The notes beneath the pieces were generated by a model. It ran no database searches. It was not told the DNA's origin and was given only the letters and a program-made list of their open reading frames with translations. This document shows, piece after piece, positions 46,926-55,642 of a stretch of DNA of 64,000 nucleotides. A program made the translations under genes and the position numbers. This DNA is from Lacticigenium naphthae DSM 19658 (GTDB taxonomy: Bacteria; Bacillota; Bacilli; Lactobacillales; Carnobacteriaceae_A): the NCBI RefSeq assembly GCF_000425865.1, contig NZ_AUEG01000001.1, positions 496,001 to 560,000 on the forward strand. Direction: 5' to 3'. Position 1 is the first letter of the stretch, and every line of letters begins with the position of its first letter.

Positions 46926-47991
46926 TTTGAAGTTTCTCCATTTTTTGAGTTTGTTCATGCAGGATAAGAGCTTCAATAATTATATCTAATTTCCCAGATA
47001 AAATTTGATCCAGTTGCTGAATGGTTAAACCAATTCGATGATCCGATACGCGATTTTGAGGAAAATTATACGTTCGAATTCTTTCTGAGCGGTCTCCAGT
47101 GCCTACTGCGGATTTCCTTTCCGCATCATATTCACTTTGAGCTTCCTGTTGGAGTTTATCATATATCCTAGCTCTTAAAATCTTCATGGCTTTATCTCTA
47201 TTTTTTAATTGAGAGCGTTGATCCTGCATTGCCACAACAATACCTGTAGGTTCGTGAGTTAACCGCACTGCTGAAGCAGTTTTATTGACATGTTGTCCAC
47301 CCGCTCCACTAGCATGGTAAATATCAACACGAATATCTTTTTCATCAATATCCAATTCTACTTCTTCTGCTTCGGGCATGACTACAACTGTCGCTGTGGA
47401 AGTATGAATTCGCCCTTGCGATTCTGTTTGCGGCACGCGTTGGACTCGGTGTGCTCCGTTTTCATATTTTAATTTCGAATAGACATTTTGACCAGAAATC
47501 ATTAGTGTAACTTCTTTATATCCACCAATATCTGTTATATTTGCATCTAACACTTCTGTTTTCCATCCTTGAGAATCAGCGTAACGTTGATACATTTCAA
47601 ACAAATCACCCGCAAATAATTGGGCTTCGTCTCCACCAGCTGCACCTCGGATTTCCATAATAATATTTTTATCATCATTTTCATCTTTAGGAAGCAACAA
47701 CAGTTTCATTTCTTCTTCCATCTTCTCTTTTTCATCTCTAAGAGAACTACTTTCTTCTTTAGCTAATTCTTCCATTTCTTTTTCTAAATTTTCACTGAGC
47801 ATATCCTCTGTGGCTTCAAGTTCTTCTTTTACTTCTTTATATTTCCTGTAAAGGGCGACTTTATCTCTTAAATCTCCTTCTTCTTTGCTAAGCTTCATAA
47901 ATCTTTCCATATCATTCATTACAGATGGATCACTGAGCATCTCATTGATTTCATTGTATCGGTCTTCTATTTGTTGTAAACGCTCAAACAT
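46915..47991 (-). CDS. prfA: Peptide chain release factor 1
   Basis: A 358-residue release factor that reads UAA and UAG. The GGQ motif is in [15 protein letters not shown], and the stop-codon reading tripeptide region is in domain 2 ([14 protein letters not shown]). AGGAG precedes the ATG. It overlaps tdk upstream by eight bases and prmC downstream, forming tdk-prfA-prmC. Confidence 0.97.
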   Translation of the reverse strand: MFERLQQIEDRYNEINEMLSDPSVMNDMERFMKLSKEEGDLRDKVALYRKYKEVKEELEATEDMLSENLEKEMEELAKEESSSLRDEKEKMEEEMKLLLLPKDENDDKNIIMEIRGAAGGDEAQLFAGDLFEMYQRYADSQGWKTEVLDANITDIGGYKEVTLMISGQNVYSKLKYENGAHRVQRVPQTESQGRIHTSTATVVVMPEAEEVELDIDEKDIRVDIYHASGAGGQHVNKTASAVRLTHEPTGIVVAMQDQRSQLKNRDKAMKILRARIYDKLQQEAQSEYDAERKSAVGTGDRSERIRTYNFPQNRVSDHRIGLTIQQLDQILSGKLDIIIEALILHEQTQKMEKLQNES

Positions 47992-48592
47992 ATTGATCTC
48001 CTACACTTTCTCTATTTGATTCTTGAACCGGAGGGTGAAAATAATGCTTTCGACACACAGGAAAATAACTTTCATTTCCACCTATCTGAATTTGCTCACC
48101 TGAATACACCGGTTTACCATTCTGCATGCGCATATTCATAATGGCTTTCTTATGACAAAACCAACAGATGGTTTTCATTTCTTCAATCTTATCAGCATAC
48201 AGCAATAAATATTTTGAACCTTCAAATAATTCATTGCGAAAATCATTTTTCAGTCCGAATGCCATAGCGGGGATATTCAGCTCATCAACGATTTTTGCCA
48301 ATTCAAAAACATGATGTTTTTTTAAAAACTGTGCTTCGTCAATCAATACACATGCAGGAGTATAATTTAACTTTTTTATTGTTTCCAGAATATCCGTTTC
48401 GTTATATATAGGCATTCCTTGCCTTTTTAACCCTATTCTACTAGAAACCATCCCAACATCTTCCCGATCATCTACTGCGCTTGTAAGCAAAACGACGGGT
48501 TTTCCTTGCTCTTCATAGTTGTGAGCTACTTTTAAAATTTCAATTGATTTTCCACTATTCATTGCCCCGTATTTAAAAAATAGTTGAGCCAT
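47984..48592 (-). CDS. tdk: Thymidine kinase
   Basis: A 202-residue type II thymidine kinase of the salvage pathway. P-loop [10 protein letters not shown], Walker-B-like DEAQF and a structural zinc site (CWFC and the Cys of FPVCRKH) are present. The open frame extends 31 codons further, but a clear promoter lies in that stretch, so the ATG at 48592 with TAGGTG upstream is right. Confidence 0.95.
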   Translation of the reverse strand: MAQLFFKYGAMNSGKSIEILKVAHNYEEQGKPVVLLTSAVDDREDVGMVSSRIGLKRQGMPIYNETDILETIKKLNYTPACVLIDEAQFLKKHHVFELAKIVDELNIPAMAFGLKNDFRNELFEGSKYLLLYADKIEEMKTICWFCHKKAIMNMRMQNGKPVYSGEQIQIGGNESYFPVCRKHYFHPPVQESNRESVGDQYV

Positions 48593-48628
48593 TCTTCTGC
48601 ACCTACTTTCTCTGTGAATCCCATAAAA

Positions 48629-48657
48629 ATTATACGGCAACACCTTTAAAATGACAA
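48629..48657 (-). promoter_or_regulatory. Promoter of the tdk-prfA-prmC operon
   Basis: On the minus strand TTGTCA, 17 bases, TATAAT, about 30 bases before the tdk ATG. Confidence 0.75.
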
Positions 48658-48737
48658 GTTCATAAATCTTTCTTTGTTCATCCAACTAACCTACTCTATA
48701 CTCGCTGTTAACAGTTCTTTTAATGACTACTTTGCAC

Positions 48738-49694
48738 TTAATCTACTTTTACAGCCATCGAACAAATTGCTTGAATATTTCCACTTATAGTCCATTCCTT
48801 GATGTCATTCGGTAAAATGAAATGGGTTCCTTTGGAAATTTCATAAGACTGATCATCAATTATGATTTCTCCTTTACCTTCCAATACACTGACTAAAGTA
48901 TATGGAGCTTGCGAAGTAAAAGAATGTTTCCCATTTATCGACCATTCTTGAACGGTAAAGAAAGAATTACTTACAAATGTTTTTATTTTTGCATCTGAAT
49001 ATTCTTCAACTTCATTTTTCAACTCAGGAATTTCATGTGGTACGGTAGTCACTTCAATAGATTTATCAATATGCAAGTCTCTTTTGATTCCTTTGTCATC
49101 CGTACGATCATAGTCATATACACGATAAGTCGTATCGCTTGACTGTTGTGTTTCTAAAATCATAACGCCGCTGCCAATTGCATGAATCGTCCCACTTGGA
49201 ACATAATAAAAATCACCTTTATTTACTTTTACTCTTCGTAACAAATGATCCCAGTCACCACTTTGAATCCATTTCGCTAACTGTTCTTTTGTTTGCGCAT
49301 GATGGCCATAAATAATCTCGGCATTTTCTTCAGCATCAATTATATACCAGCATTCCGTCTTTCCTAATTCGCCCTCAACCCGTAGACTATATTCATCATC
49401 TGGATGCACCTGAACAGATAAATCATTTTTTGCATCTAAAATTTTTGTTAACAATGGGAAAACTTTTTCTTTTGGATTCCCAAATAAATTGGGATGCTCT
49501 TTCCACACTTCGCTCAATTTTTTTCCTTTTAACTCTCCGTTTTTTATAATCGATTCGCCATTTTTGTGGGCACTAATAGCCCAATACTCTCCGATAGTAT
49601 TAGTAGGAGCATCGTAACCAAAAATCTCTTTCAGTTTTTCTCCGCCCCAAATTTTATCTTGCATTACGCCTTCTAAAAATAATGGTATACTCAT
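48738..49694 (-). CDS. manA: Mannose-6-phosphate isomerase, class I (short Firmicute form)
   Basis: A 318-residue cupin-fold zinc enzyme that interconverts mannose-6-P and fructose-6-P. Zinc ligands lie in SVQVHPDDEY and in the GTIHAIG region; EYW and the GKTECWY motif are also present. The length fits the Bacillus/Lactobacillus short type. GGGAG lies 12 bases before the ATG. Monocistronic. Confidence 0.94.
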   Translation of the reverse strand: MSIPLFLEGVMQDKIWGGEKLKEIFGYDAPTNTIGEYWAISAHKNGESIIKNGELKGKKLSEVWKEHPNLFGNPKEKVFPLLTKILDAKNDLSVQVHPDDEYSLRVEGELGKTECWYIIDAEENAEIIYGHHAQTKEQLAKWIQSGDWDHLLRRVKVNKGDFYYVPSGTIHAIGSGVMILETQQSSDTTYRVYDYDRTDDKGIKRDLHIDKSIEVTTVPHEIPELKNEVEEYSDAKIKTFVSNSFFTVQEWSINGKHSFTSQAPYTLVSVLEGKGEIIIDDQSYEISKGTHFILPNDIKEWTISGNIQAICSMAVKVD

Positions 49695-49767
49695 ATATTA
49701 AAAAGTCTCCCTTCCTATTTATCTTTTCTATTTTACCATAGCAATGTTACCTAGGTAGCGGAAAATC

Positions 49768-49802
49768 AAAAAGAAGCCACAATTAATTTGTGACTTCTTT
49801 TT
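49768..49802 (-). terminator. Terminator of the TetR-ABC exporter operon
   Basis: AAAAAGAAG-C-CAC / GTG-A-CTTCTTTTT stem with flanking T-run on the minus strand, 11 bases past the last stop of the operon. Confidence 0.8.
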
Positions 49803-49812
49803 GATCAAACAA

Positions 49813-51675
49813 TCACACTGGTTCTTCTAGACTGCCGGATGTAAATTGACTATTATATAAATCAGCATAAAAACCATCTTGTTCCATTAATTCATGATGA
49901 TTACCTGTTTCCACAACATCACCATGGTTCATGACAATGATATTGTCTGCATCACGAATCGTTGATAATCTATGGGCTACAACAAAACTTGTTCTACCCT
50001 TTAGTAACCGGTTCATCGCTCTTTGAATGAGGATTTCAGTTCGCGTATCAACACTAGAAGTTGCTTCATCCAATATCAAAACTTCTGGATCTGCCAAAAA
50101 TGCGCGCGCAATTGTGATCAACTGTCTTTGACCTTGAGAGATATTCGTTCCTTCTTCATTTAGAACAGTATCATATCCATGGGGCAAGCGACGAACAAAA
50201 TCATCAACATGGGCTGCCTTTGCAGCAGTCATTATTTTTTCTTTGTCATCTCTAACTTTCTCATTCCCATAAGCTATATTTTCCCAAATTGTACCACTAA
50301 ATAACCACGTATCTTGAAGAACCATTGAAAAGTGTTGTCTTAGTTTTGAACGGTCGATATCTCGAATATCTGTCCCCTCAAAGCGGATAGAACCTCCTTT
50401 GACATCATAAAAGCGTTCAAGCAAGTTGATCAGCGTTGATTTCCCTGCTCCAGTGGGTCCAACCACAGCTACCACATTTCCTTCTTTAACAGTCAAGTTA
50501 AAGTCGTTCATTAAAAGTTCCTCTTCTCCATACCCAAACTGAACATGGTCAAAAGCTACTTTGTAAGGTGTATCCATAATTGGTTCAACGTTGGATTCAA
50601 CTTCCTGCATTTCTTCTTCATCTAATATTTCAAAGACACGTTCAGCAGAGGCGATAGTGACTTGAATAGTATTAGATAAATTTGCCAGTTGACGCATAGG
50701 TTGTGCAAATTGGTTAACGTATTGTAGAAATGCCTGCACATTACCAATAGCAATTGTTCCATTTGCTACTCCTATCCCACCTACTAACGCTACACCTAGA
50801 TAACCTAAATCTCTTGAAAAGCTCATCAGAGGCATCATGATCCCAGTATAGAATTGAGCTTTCCAAGAAGCTTCATTTAATTTATCGCTTTGTTTTTCAA
50901 ATTTTTCTATTTCAGTATTTTCTCTATTAAAAGTTTTAACCACTGTATGACCTGAATATGTTTCTTCCACTTGATTATTCAGTACTCCCAATTCTTTTTG
51001 TTGTCTACCAAACTCTCTTTGAGATTTTGGAGCAATAAAAGCAATCATTGCCAAACTTAGTGGAACAGTTAGAATTGTAATCAAAGAAAGCTGAATATTT
51101 AAAGAAACCATAACAATTAAAACAGTAACAAATTGAACTACACTTATAATGAATTGAGTTAAAGATTGCTGCAATGTATTCGCAATTTGATCCATATCGT
51201 TGATAGCTCGAGACATAATATCTCCATTAGAATGAGAATCATAATAACTAATAGGCAATCGACCCATTTTTTCTTTTAAATCTTTTCTTAAATCATATAC
51301 TGTGCGCTGCGCAACTCTAGCAGTTATAAATTGTTGTAAAAACCTGAAAACTGCAGCTGAAAGATAAACAATGATAACTGTCACTAAAATATCCATAATC
51401 AAATCGAAATTGATGGGATAAGTCGATACCGTTTCACCAGCTTCTCTCAGTGCATTTCCTTCTTGGATACCACGATAAATTTCCGTAGTAGCTTGTCCCA
51501 TAATTCTTGGGGCTTGTGTTTGGAGAACAGTAGCAGCAATCGCAAAAATAATTGTAAACAGCATAGCCCAAGATCGAGAAGCCATATATTTTACCAACCT
51601 AGCTGTCGTACCCCAAAAATCAGTTGCTTTTTGGGCTCGTATCGAATTTTTCTTTTTATGATTTTCCTTTTTCAT
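49813..51675 (-). CDS. Heterodimeric multidrug ABC exporter, EfrB/LmrD-like half
   Basis: A 620-residue half-transporter: a cytosolic N-terminal extension, six TM helices (about 35-330) and an NBD with Walker A GPTGAGKST, signature ISQGQRQLI and Walker B LILDEATSSVD. The catalytic Glu after Walker B is present, so this is the canonical-site subunit. Its start is adjacent to the stop of the partner gene. EfrAB/LmrCD pairs export hydrophobic drugs; the natural substrate is unknown. Confidence 0.9.
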   Translation of the reverse strand: MKKENHKKKNSIRAQKATDFWGTTARLVKYMASRSWAMLFTIIFAIAATVLQTQAPRIMGQATTEIYRGIQEGNALREAGETVSTYPINFDLIMDILVTVIIVYLSAAVFRFLQQFITARVAQRTVYDLRKDLKEKMGRLPISYYDSHSNGDIMSRAINDMDQIANTLQQSLTQFIISVVQFVTVLIVMVSLNIQLSLITILTVPLSLAMIAFIAPKSQREFGRQQKELGVLNNQVEETYSGHTVVKTFNRENTEIEKFEKQSDKLNEASWKAQFYTGIMMPLMSFSRDLGYLGVALVGGIGVANGTIAIGNVQAFLQYVNQFAQPMRQLANLSNTIQVTIASAERVFEILDEEEMQEVESNVEPIMDTPYKVAFDHVQFGYGEEELLMNDFNLTVKEGNVVAVVGPTGAGKSTLINLLERFYDVKGGSIRFEGTDIRDIDRSKLRQHFSMVLQDTWLFSGTIWENIAYGNEKVRDDKEKIMTAAKAAHVDDFVRRLPHGYDTVLNEEGTNISQGQRQLITIARAFLADPEVLILDEATSSVDTRTEILIQRAMNRLLKGRTSFVVAHRLSTIRDADNIIVMNHGDVVETGNHHELMEQDGFYADLYNSQFTSGSLEEPV

Positions 51676-53397
51676 TTATATGTCCTCTCCTTTCAACTGA
51701 GATTCCATAATTTCTTTATATATTTCACTTGATTCTTTCAGCTCATCATGGGTTCCTTTACCCACCATTTTACCATTGTCTAAAACCAATATTAAATCAG
51801 CATCAACCACGGTGCTAATTCTTTGAGCAATAATGATAACTATAGAGTCTTTAGTTTCGGGTTTTAGGGCTTCTCTTAGTTTTGCGTCTGTCTTAAAGTC
51901 TAACGCAGAAAAAGAATCATCAAACACATAAATATCTGCAAAAGTAAGAAGAGCGCGTGCAATACTTAATCTTTGACGTTGTCCTCCAGAGAAATTACCA
52001 CCACTTTGTTCGACAGGGGCATCCAACTTTTTAGGTAATCCAGAGACAAATTCTTTTCCTTGAGCAATTTCTAATGCATGCCAAATGACTTCATCGGTTG
52101 CATCGGGATTCCCATATTGCATATTTTCGCGAATCGTTCCCTTGAATAGCAACGCTTTTTGGGGAGCAAACCCGATTAAGTCTCTTAATTCTTTTTGTTT
52201 TAATTCTTTCACATTTGTTCCATTGACCTTAACGGCTCCACTTGTTACTTCAAATAATCGCGGAATAAGATTAGCCAGAGTCGTTTTCCCAGAACCAGTC
52301 CCTCCTATAATAGCCACTGTTTCTCCTTTGTTCACTTTGAAATCAATACCACTAATAGCTTCTTCCTCAGCTCCGGTGTATTGCAAGCCAACATTTTCAA
52401 ACTCAAGTGATATATTTTTTTCTGTTTCCAACGGTTTGGGATTTTCAGGATCTTTAATTTCATTCGGAGTATCCAACACCTCATTTATCCGTTGTGCTGA
52501 TACTTGACCTCTAGGAACAAAGAAAAGCACCATAGATAGATTCATGATACCTATCAAAATTTGCATGGCATACGTTAAAAAAGCCACCATGTTCCCAACT
52601 TGCATATCACCAGTACTAATCAATTGAGAACCAAACCAGATGATCATGACATTCGTAATACTGATTGCAAACGTCATTGACGGCATAACTAAGCCCATGA
52701 TGGTAAACGCTCTTATAGCCGTATCAGAATAATCGGTATTTGCCTCATCAAATCTATTTTCTTCATAACCGCTTTTGTTAAAAGCACGTATGACTCGTAT
52801 CCCTGTTAATCCTTCTCTAAAAATCAGATTTAATCGGTCTGTTTTCTTTTGCATAGATTTAAAAATTGGACTAGCAAATTTTAAAATGACTCCTAAAATA
52901 ATAGCGAGCAAAGGCATAGATATTAGAAATACAAAAGCAAGTTGTGGTTCTCTTGAAAAAGCCATATAAGCTGCACCTATCATTAAGAATGGAGCAAGCA
53001 ACATCATTCTTAAAACCAACATCATTACGAATTGTATTTGCATTACATCGTTTGTAGAACGTGTAATGAGTGTCGCAGTTCCAAACTTATCCATTTCTTC
53101 ATTAGTCAAATGTGAAATAAGCGCAAAAATTTTCTTTCGGATTTTATTTCCCAATCCTTGCGACTCGATTGCAGCGAAACGAACATTTATAAAAGCAGAT
53201 CCAATAGTCATGAAAGAAATGGCTAACATGATCAGTCCTGTTCGCGCAATATAGTCTATATCCCCTTGTGCTACTCCATAATCAATAATATTAGCAGTCA
53301 AGGTTGGCATGGCCAGCATTCCAGCAACCTGTGTAGCCATAAAAATAACTGTGATCGCCACATGCCATTGATTCATTAATTTCGATAATCGTATCAT
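51676..53397 (-). CDS. Heterodimeric multidrug ABC exporter, EfrA/LmrC-like half (degenerate ATP site)
   Basis: A 573-residue half-transporter with six TM helices (about 15-300) and an NBD with Walker A GGTGSGKTT and signature FSGGQRQRL. Walker B reads VFDDSFSALD: the catalytic Glu is replaced by Asp, the mark of the degenerate site in asymmetric exporters such as LmrCD and TM287/288. It begins three bases after the TetR stop codon and is followed at once by its partner. Confidence 0.9.
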   Translation of the reverse strand: MIRLSKLMNQWHVAITVIFMATQVAGMLAMPTLTANIIDYGVAQGDIDYIARTGLIMLAISFMTIGSAFINVRFAAIESQGLGNKIRKKIFALISHLTNEEMDKFGTATLITRSTNDVMQIQFVMMLVLRMMLLAPFLMIGAAYMAFSREPQLAFVFLISMPLLAIILGVILKFASPIFKSMQKKTDRLNLIFREGLTGIRVIRAFNKSGYEENRFDEANTDYSDTAIRAFTIMGLVMPSMTFAISITNVMIIWFGSQLISTGDMQVGNMVAFLTYAMQILIGIMNLSMVLFFVPRGQVSAQRINEVLDTPNEIKDPENPKPLETEKNISLEFENVGLQYTGAEEEAISGIDFKVNKGETVAIIGGTGSGKTTLANLIPRLFEVTSGAVKVNGTNVKELKQKELRDLIGFAPQKALLFKGTIRENMQYGNPDATDEVIWHALEIAQGKEFVSGLPKKLDAPVEQSGGNFSGGQRQRLSIARALLTFADIYVFDDSFSALDFKTDAKLREALKPETKDSIVIIIAQRISTVVDADLILVLDNGKMVGKGTHDELKESSEIYKEIMESQLKGEDI

Positions 53398-53400
53398 ATC

Positions 53401-54042
53401 TTACTCTCCTTCATTCAATTCTTTTTTCATTACACCAAAGGTTAACCAATCCATTTTTTTTCTAAATTCTATCTGTGTATCTTTAATGGATCTTTCTTTT
53501 GAAAAACCTTCCATAATCGTTTGATTAAGCATATTGATGATAAATTTTGTTAACTCTCTTAATTCTTCATCTGTTTGAATTCGCAATGTGTCTCGCTTGA
53601 TCACATCTATTACACGTTTACCATCTTTGGGCATAGCTGCTTTGATTGAACTGACAATATCCCCACCAACTTGTTGACTAATTTGATGATTCATATTCAA
53701 ATACATATGTTTAAAAAAACCTACTTTTTCTGATTCCATAATGGACTGAATATATTTATCACCAAACAGCTGGTAACCTTCAATAAACACTCCATCTTTT
53801 TCTTGAAATGATTGGAGCATTAATTGTGTCGTGTTTCTTCGGAAAATCCCAATTAAATAAAAATAAAGATCGCTTTTCCCGTCGAAATACTGATAAAAAC
53901 TACCACGTGAAATATTTGCATTCTTTATTATGTTAGCTATTGATGCATCATTTAAACAATAGTGCGCAAATTCTTTCATTGCTCCAGAAATCAATCGTTC
54001 CCGTTTTTCTTCAGACAAATTAAAAAAAGTCTGTGTTGGCAT
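53401..54042 (-). CDS. TetR-family repressor of the ABC exporter operon
   Basis: A 213-residue regulator with an N-terminal HTH (SIANIIKNANISRGSFYQYF, about residues 27-46) and a helical ligand-binding C-terminus. The ATG at 54042 has GGAGGTG five bases upstream; the longer open frame would begin inside an operator. It is the first gene of the operon with the two exporter genes. Two palindromic operators at its own promoter indicate autorepression relieved by a ligand, probably a transported drug. Confidence 0.9.
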   Translation of the reverse strand: MPTQTFFNLSEEKRERLISGAMKEFAHYCLNDASIANIIKNANISRGSFYQYFDGKSDLYFYLIGIFRRNTTQLMLQSFQEKDGVFIEGYQLFGDKYIQSIMESEKVGFFKHMYLNMNHQISQQVGGDIVSSIKAAMPKDGKRVIDVIKRDTLRIQTDEELRELTKFIINMLNQTIMEGFSKERSIKDTQIEFRKKMDWLTFGVMKKELNEGE

Positions 54043-54059
54043 TTTTTCACCTCCGACAA

Positions 54060-54082
54060 ACATATGACATCGTGTCATATGT
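54060..54082 (-). promoter_or_regulatory. TetR operator O1, downstream of the promoter
   Basis: CATATGACA-TCG-TGTCATATG is a perfect 9-bp inverted repeat with a 3-bp centre, between the -10 box and the repressor ATG. Binding here would block RNA polymerase escape. Confidence 0.75.
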
Positions 54083-54091
54083 GCTCAAACT

Positions 54092-54120
54092 ATTATATGT
54101 GACACGGTGTCATATTACAA
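54092..54120 (-). promoter_or_regulatory. Promoter of the TetR-ABC operon with operator O2 in the spacer
   Basis: On the minus strand TTGTAA, 17 bases, TATAAT. The spacer carries GACAC-C-GTGTC (54101-54111), a palindrome that shares the TGACA/TGTCA half-site with O1. Repressor bound here would cover both promoter boxes. Confidence 0.75.
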
Positions 54121-54209
54121 GTATTTTATTTCTTTTTTTTATTTTTATCGCAATACTAAGAACTGGCAACTCTAAAAAACTCTTCTTATCCTATTCAAAA
54201 TAGTATAGA

Positions 54210-54236
54210 AAGTACTAATTGAGTCAATTAGTACTT
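54210..54236. promoter_or_regulatory. Perfect 12-bp inverted repeat of unknown role
   Basis: AAGTACTAATTG-AGT-CAATTAGTACTT, arms identical, 3-bp centre, no T-run on either side. It is about 90 bases upstream of the TetR promoter and just after the terminator of the AI-2E gene. It looks like a binding site for a dimeric regulator that is not the TetR protein here, since the half-sites differ. Confidence 0.5.
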
Positions 54237-54257
54237 ATGAAATCCAATACACGAAAT

Positions 54258-54291
54258 AAAAAACGAAGGAGAAATTTCTCCTTCGTTTTTT
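54258..54291 (-). terminator. Terminator of the AI-2E family gene
   Basis: A perfect palindrome CGAAGGAGAAATTTCTCCTTCG flanked by an A-run and a T-run, 14 bases past the stop. Confidence 0.85.
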
Positions 54292-54305
54292 TCAAGATGG
54301 TTTTC

Positions 54306-55463
54306 TTAAAAACGCGATTCATCATATAATCCTGAATAATTTTTATACCATTCGAATAAATGGGTAAAGATAATTTTTAAAATAGCATAACCTGGTATTC
54401 CTAAAATAATTCCCATTACTCCAAATAACCGTCCAGCAGTTAACAATAGAAATATGATAGTAATTGGATGAATCTTCAAATTATTTCCAAGTATTTGAGG
54501 AGAAACCAGTCTTCCTTCTAATAATTGTTCTATTCCGAATACCAATAATACTTTTAGCAGCATAAATGGTGAAGCAACAATTCCAATAATAAGGGCTGGG
54601 ATAGTTGCAAGTGCTGATCCTAAATAAGGGATTAAATTCAGGATTCCAGCTAATACGCCTATGGAAAGTGCATAATCCAATCCGATGATACTAAATCCGA
54701 TCCAAAACATAAGTGCCACAAAAAAGGCTACGACTAACTGTCCTCTTACATAAGAACTTACTTGCTGGTTCATTTCTTTAAATACTTGAACCGATTTTTC
54801 TCGGAAAGGAACAGGAATAAACTTTATAAAGAAGGAAGCAAATTTGTCTCCATCCTTCAACAAATAGTATAAAATAAAGGGAGTAGTAAACAATGTAATA
54901 AAAAAGCTTGTCACTGTTCCAATTACACTTCCTATTCCACCGACAGTAGCGTTCAGAATATTAGAGATTTGTTCACTCAAAGCACTCATAAAGTCAGTTT
55001 GGAAAAATTGATTGGATAACCCCGAGAAAATCTGGGTGTTTGAATATGTGTCGACTTGTGTAACGATCCTACGCCAATATTCCGGCCATTCCCTTACAAA
55101 TGTTTGCGTTTGTTCTCTTAAAATAGGAAAAAGGAAATTAATTCCTAAAACAATCAAAAGTACTAACCCCATAGTCAACACCATTATTGCAGAAATCCTT
55201 GTGAATTTTCGTTCCTCTAGCCAATCAACTACGGGATTTAATAAGTAATAAAAGATACCTGCAAAAAGTATAGGAGGACCAACAGTATCTACAATTATAC
55301 TTATTGGGCTAAAAAGATAAGCAATTTTAGTAAATACAAGAATTGTTAAAAAAACAATGAGTAACGTTATAAAAAAAGACATAAATTTATTGTTTAGGAT
55401 GACTTTCCACAAACGTGACTGATTCAATTCTGTTGAATCCCCTTCATTACTACCTTTCTCCAT
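54306..55463 (-). CDS. AI-2E family transporter (YtvI/PerM-like membrane protein)
   Basis: A 385-residue membrane protein with about eight TM helices: two N-terminal pairs, a soluble-looking stretch (about 110-170) and a C-terminal group including the family motif region NLIPYLGSALATIPALIIG. The family was named from E. coli TqsA, but most members have other or unknown substrates; some export Na+ in exchange for H+. AGGAGG precedes the ATG. Confidence 0.87.
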   Translation of the reverse strand: MEKGSNEGDSTELNQSRLWKVILNNKFMSFFITLLIVFLTILVFTKIAYLFSPISIIVDTVGPPILFAGIFYYLLNPVVDWLEERKFTRISAIMVLTMGLVLLIVLGINFLFPILREQTQTFVREWPEYWRRIVTQVDTYSNTQIFSGLSNQFFQTDFMSALSEQISNILNATVGGIGSVIGTVTSFFITLFTTPFILYYLLKDGDKFASFFIKFIPVPFREKSVQVFKEMNQQVSSYVRGQLVVAFFVALMFWIGFSIIGLDYALSIGVLAGILNLIPYLGSALATIPALIIGIVASPFMLLKVLLVFGIEQLLEGRLVSPQILGNNLKIHPITIIFLLLTAGRLFGVMGIILGIPGYAILKIIFTHLFEWYKNYSGLYDESRF

Positions 55464-55572
55464 GCTTCTTCCTCCTCTTTAGCAAGATATACATCCATTT
55501 TAGCACACTTTTAAATAAACAAACTTAATTTCAATCCAAATAAATTCTTTCTATATAAGGCTAAAGAGCATG

Positions 55573-55601
55573 TTGCTTGTACACTACTGAATTGATATGA
55601 T
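55573..55601 (+). promoter_or_regulatory. Promoter of the TagF-like gene
   Basis: TTGCTT, 17 bases, TATGAT, about 40 bases before the GTG start codon. Confidence 0.65.
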
Positions 55602-55642
55602 GGATAGCATATGAAAGTTTTATTAAATTGGAGGTCAACAGC

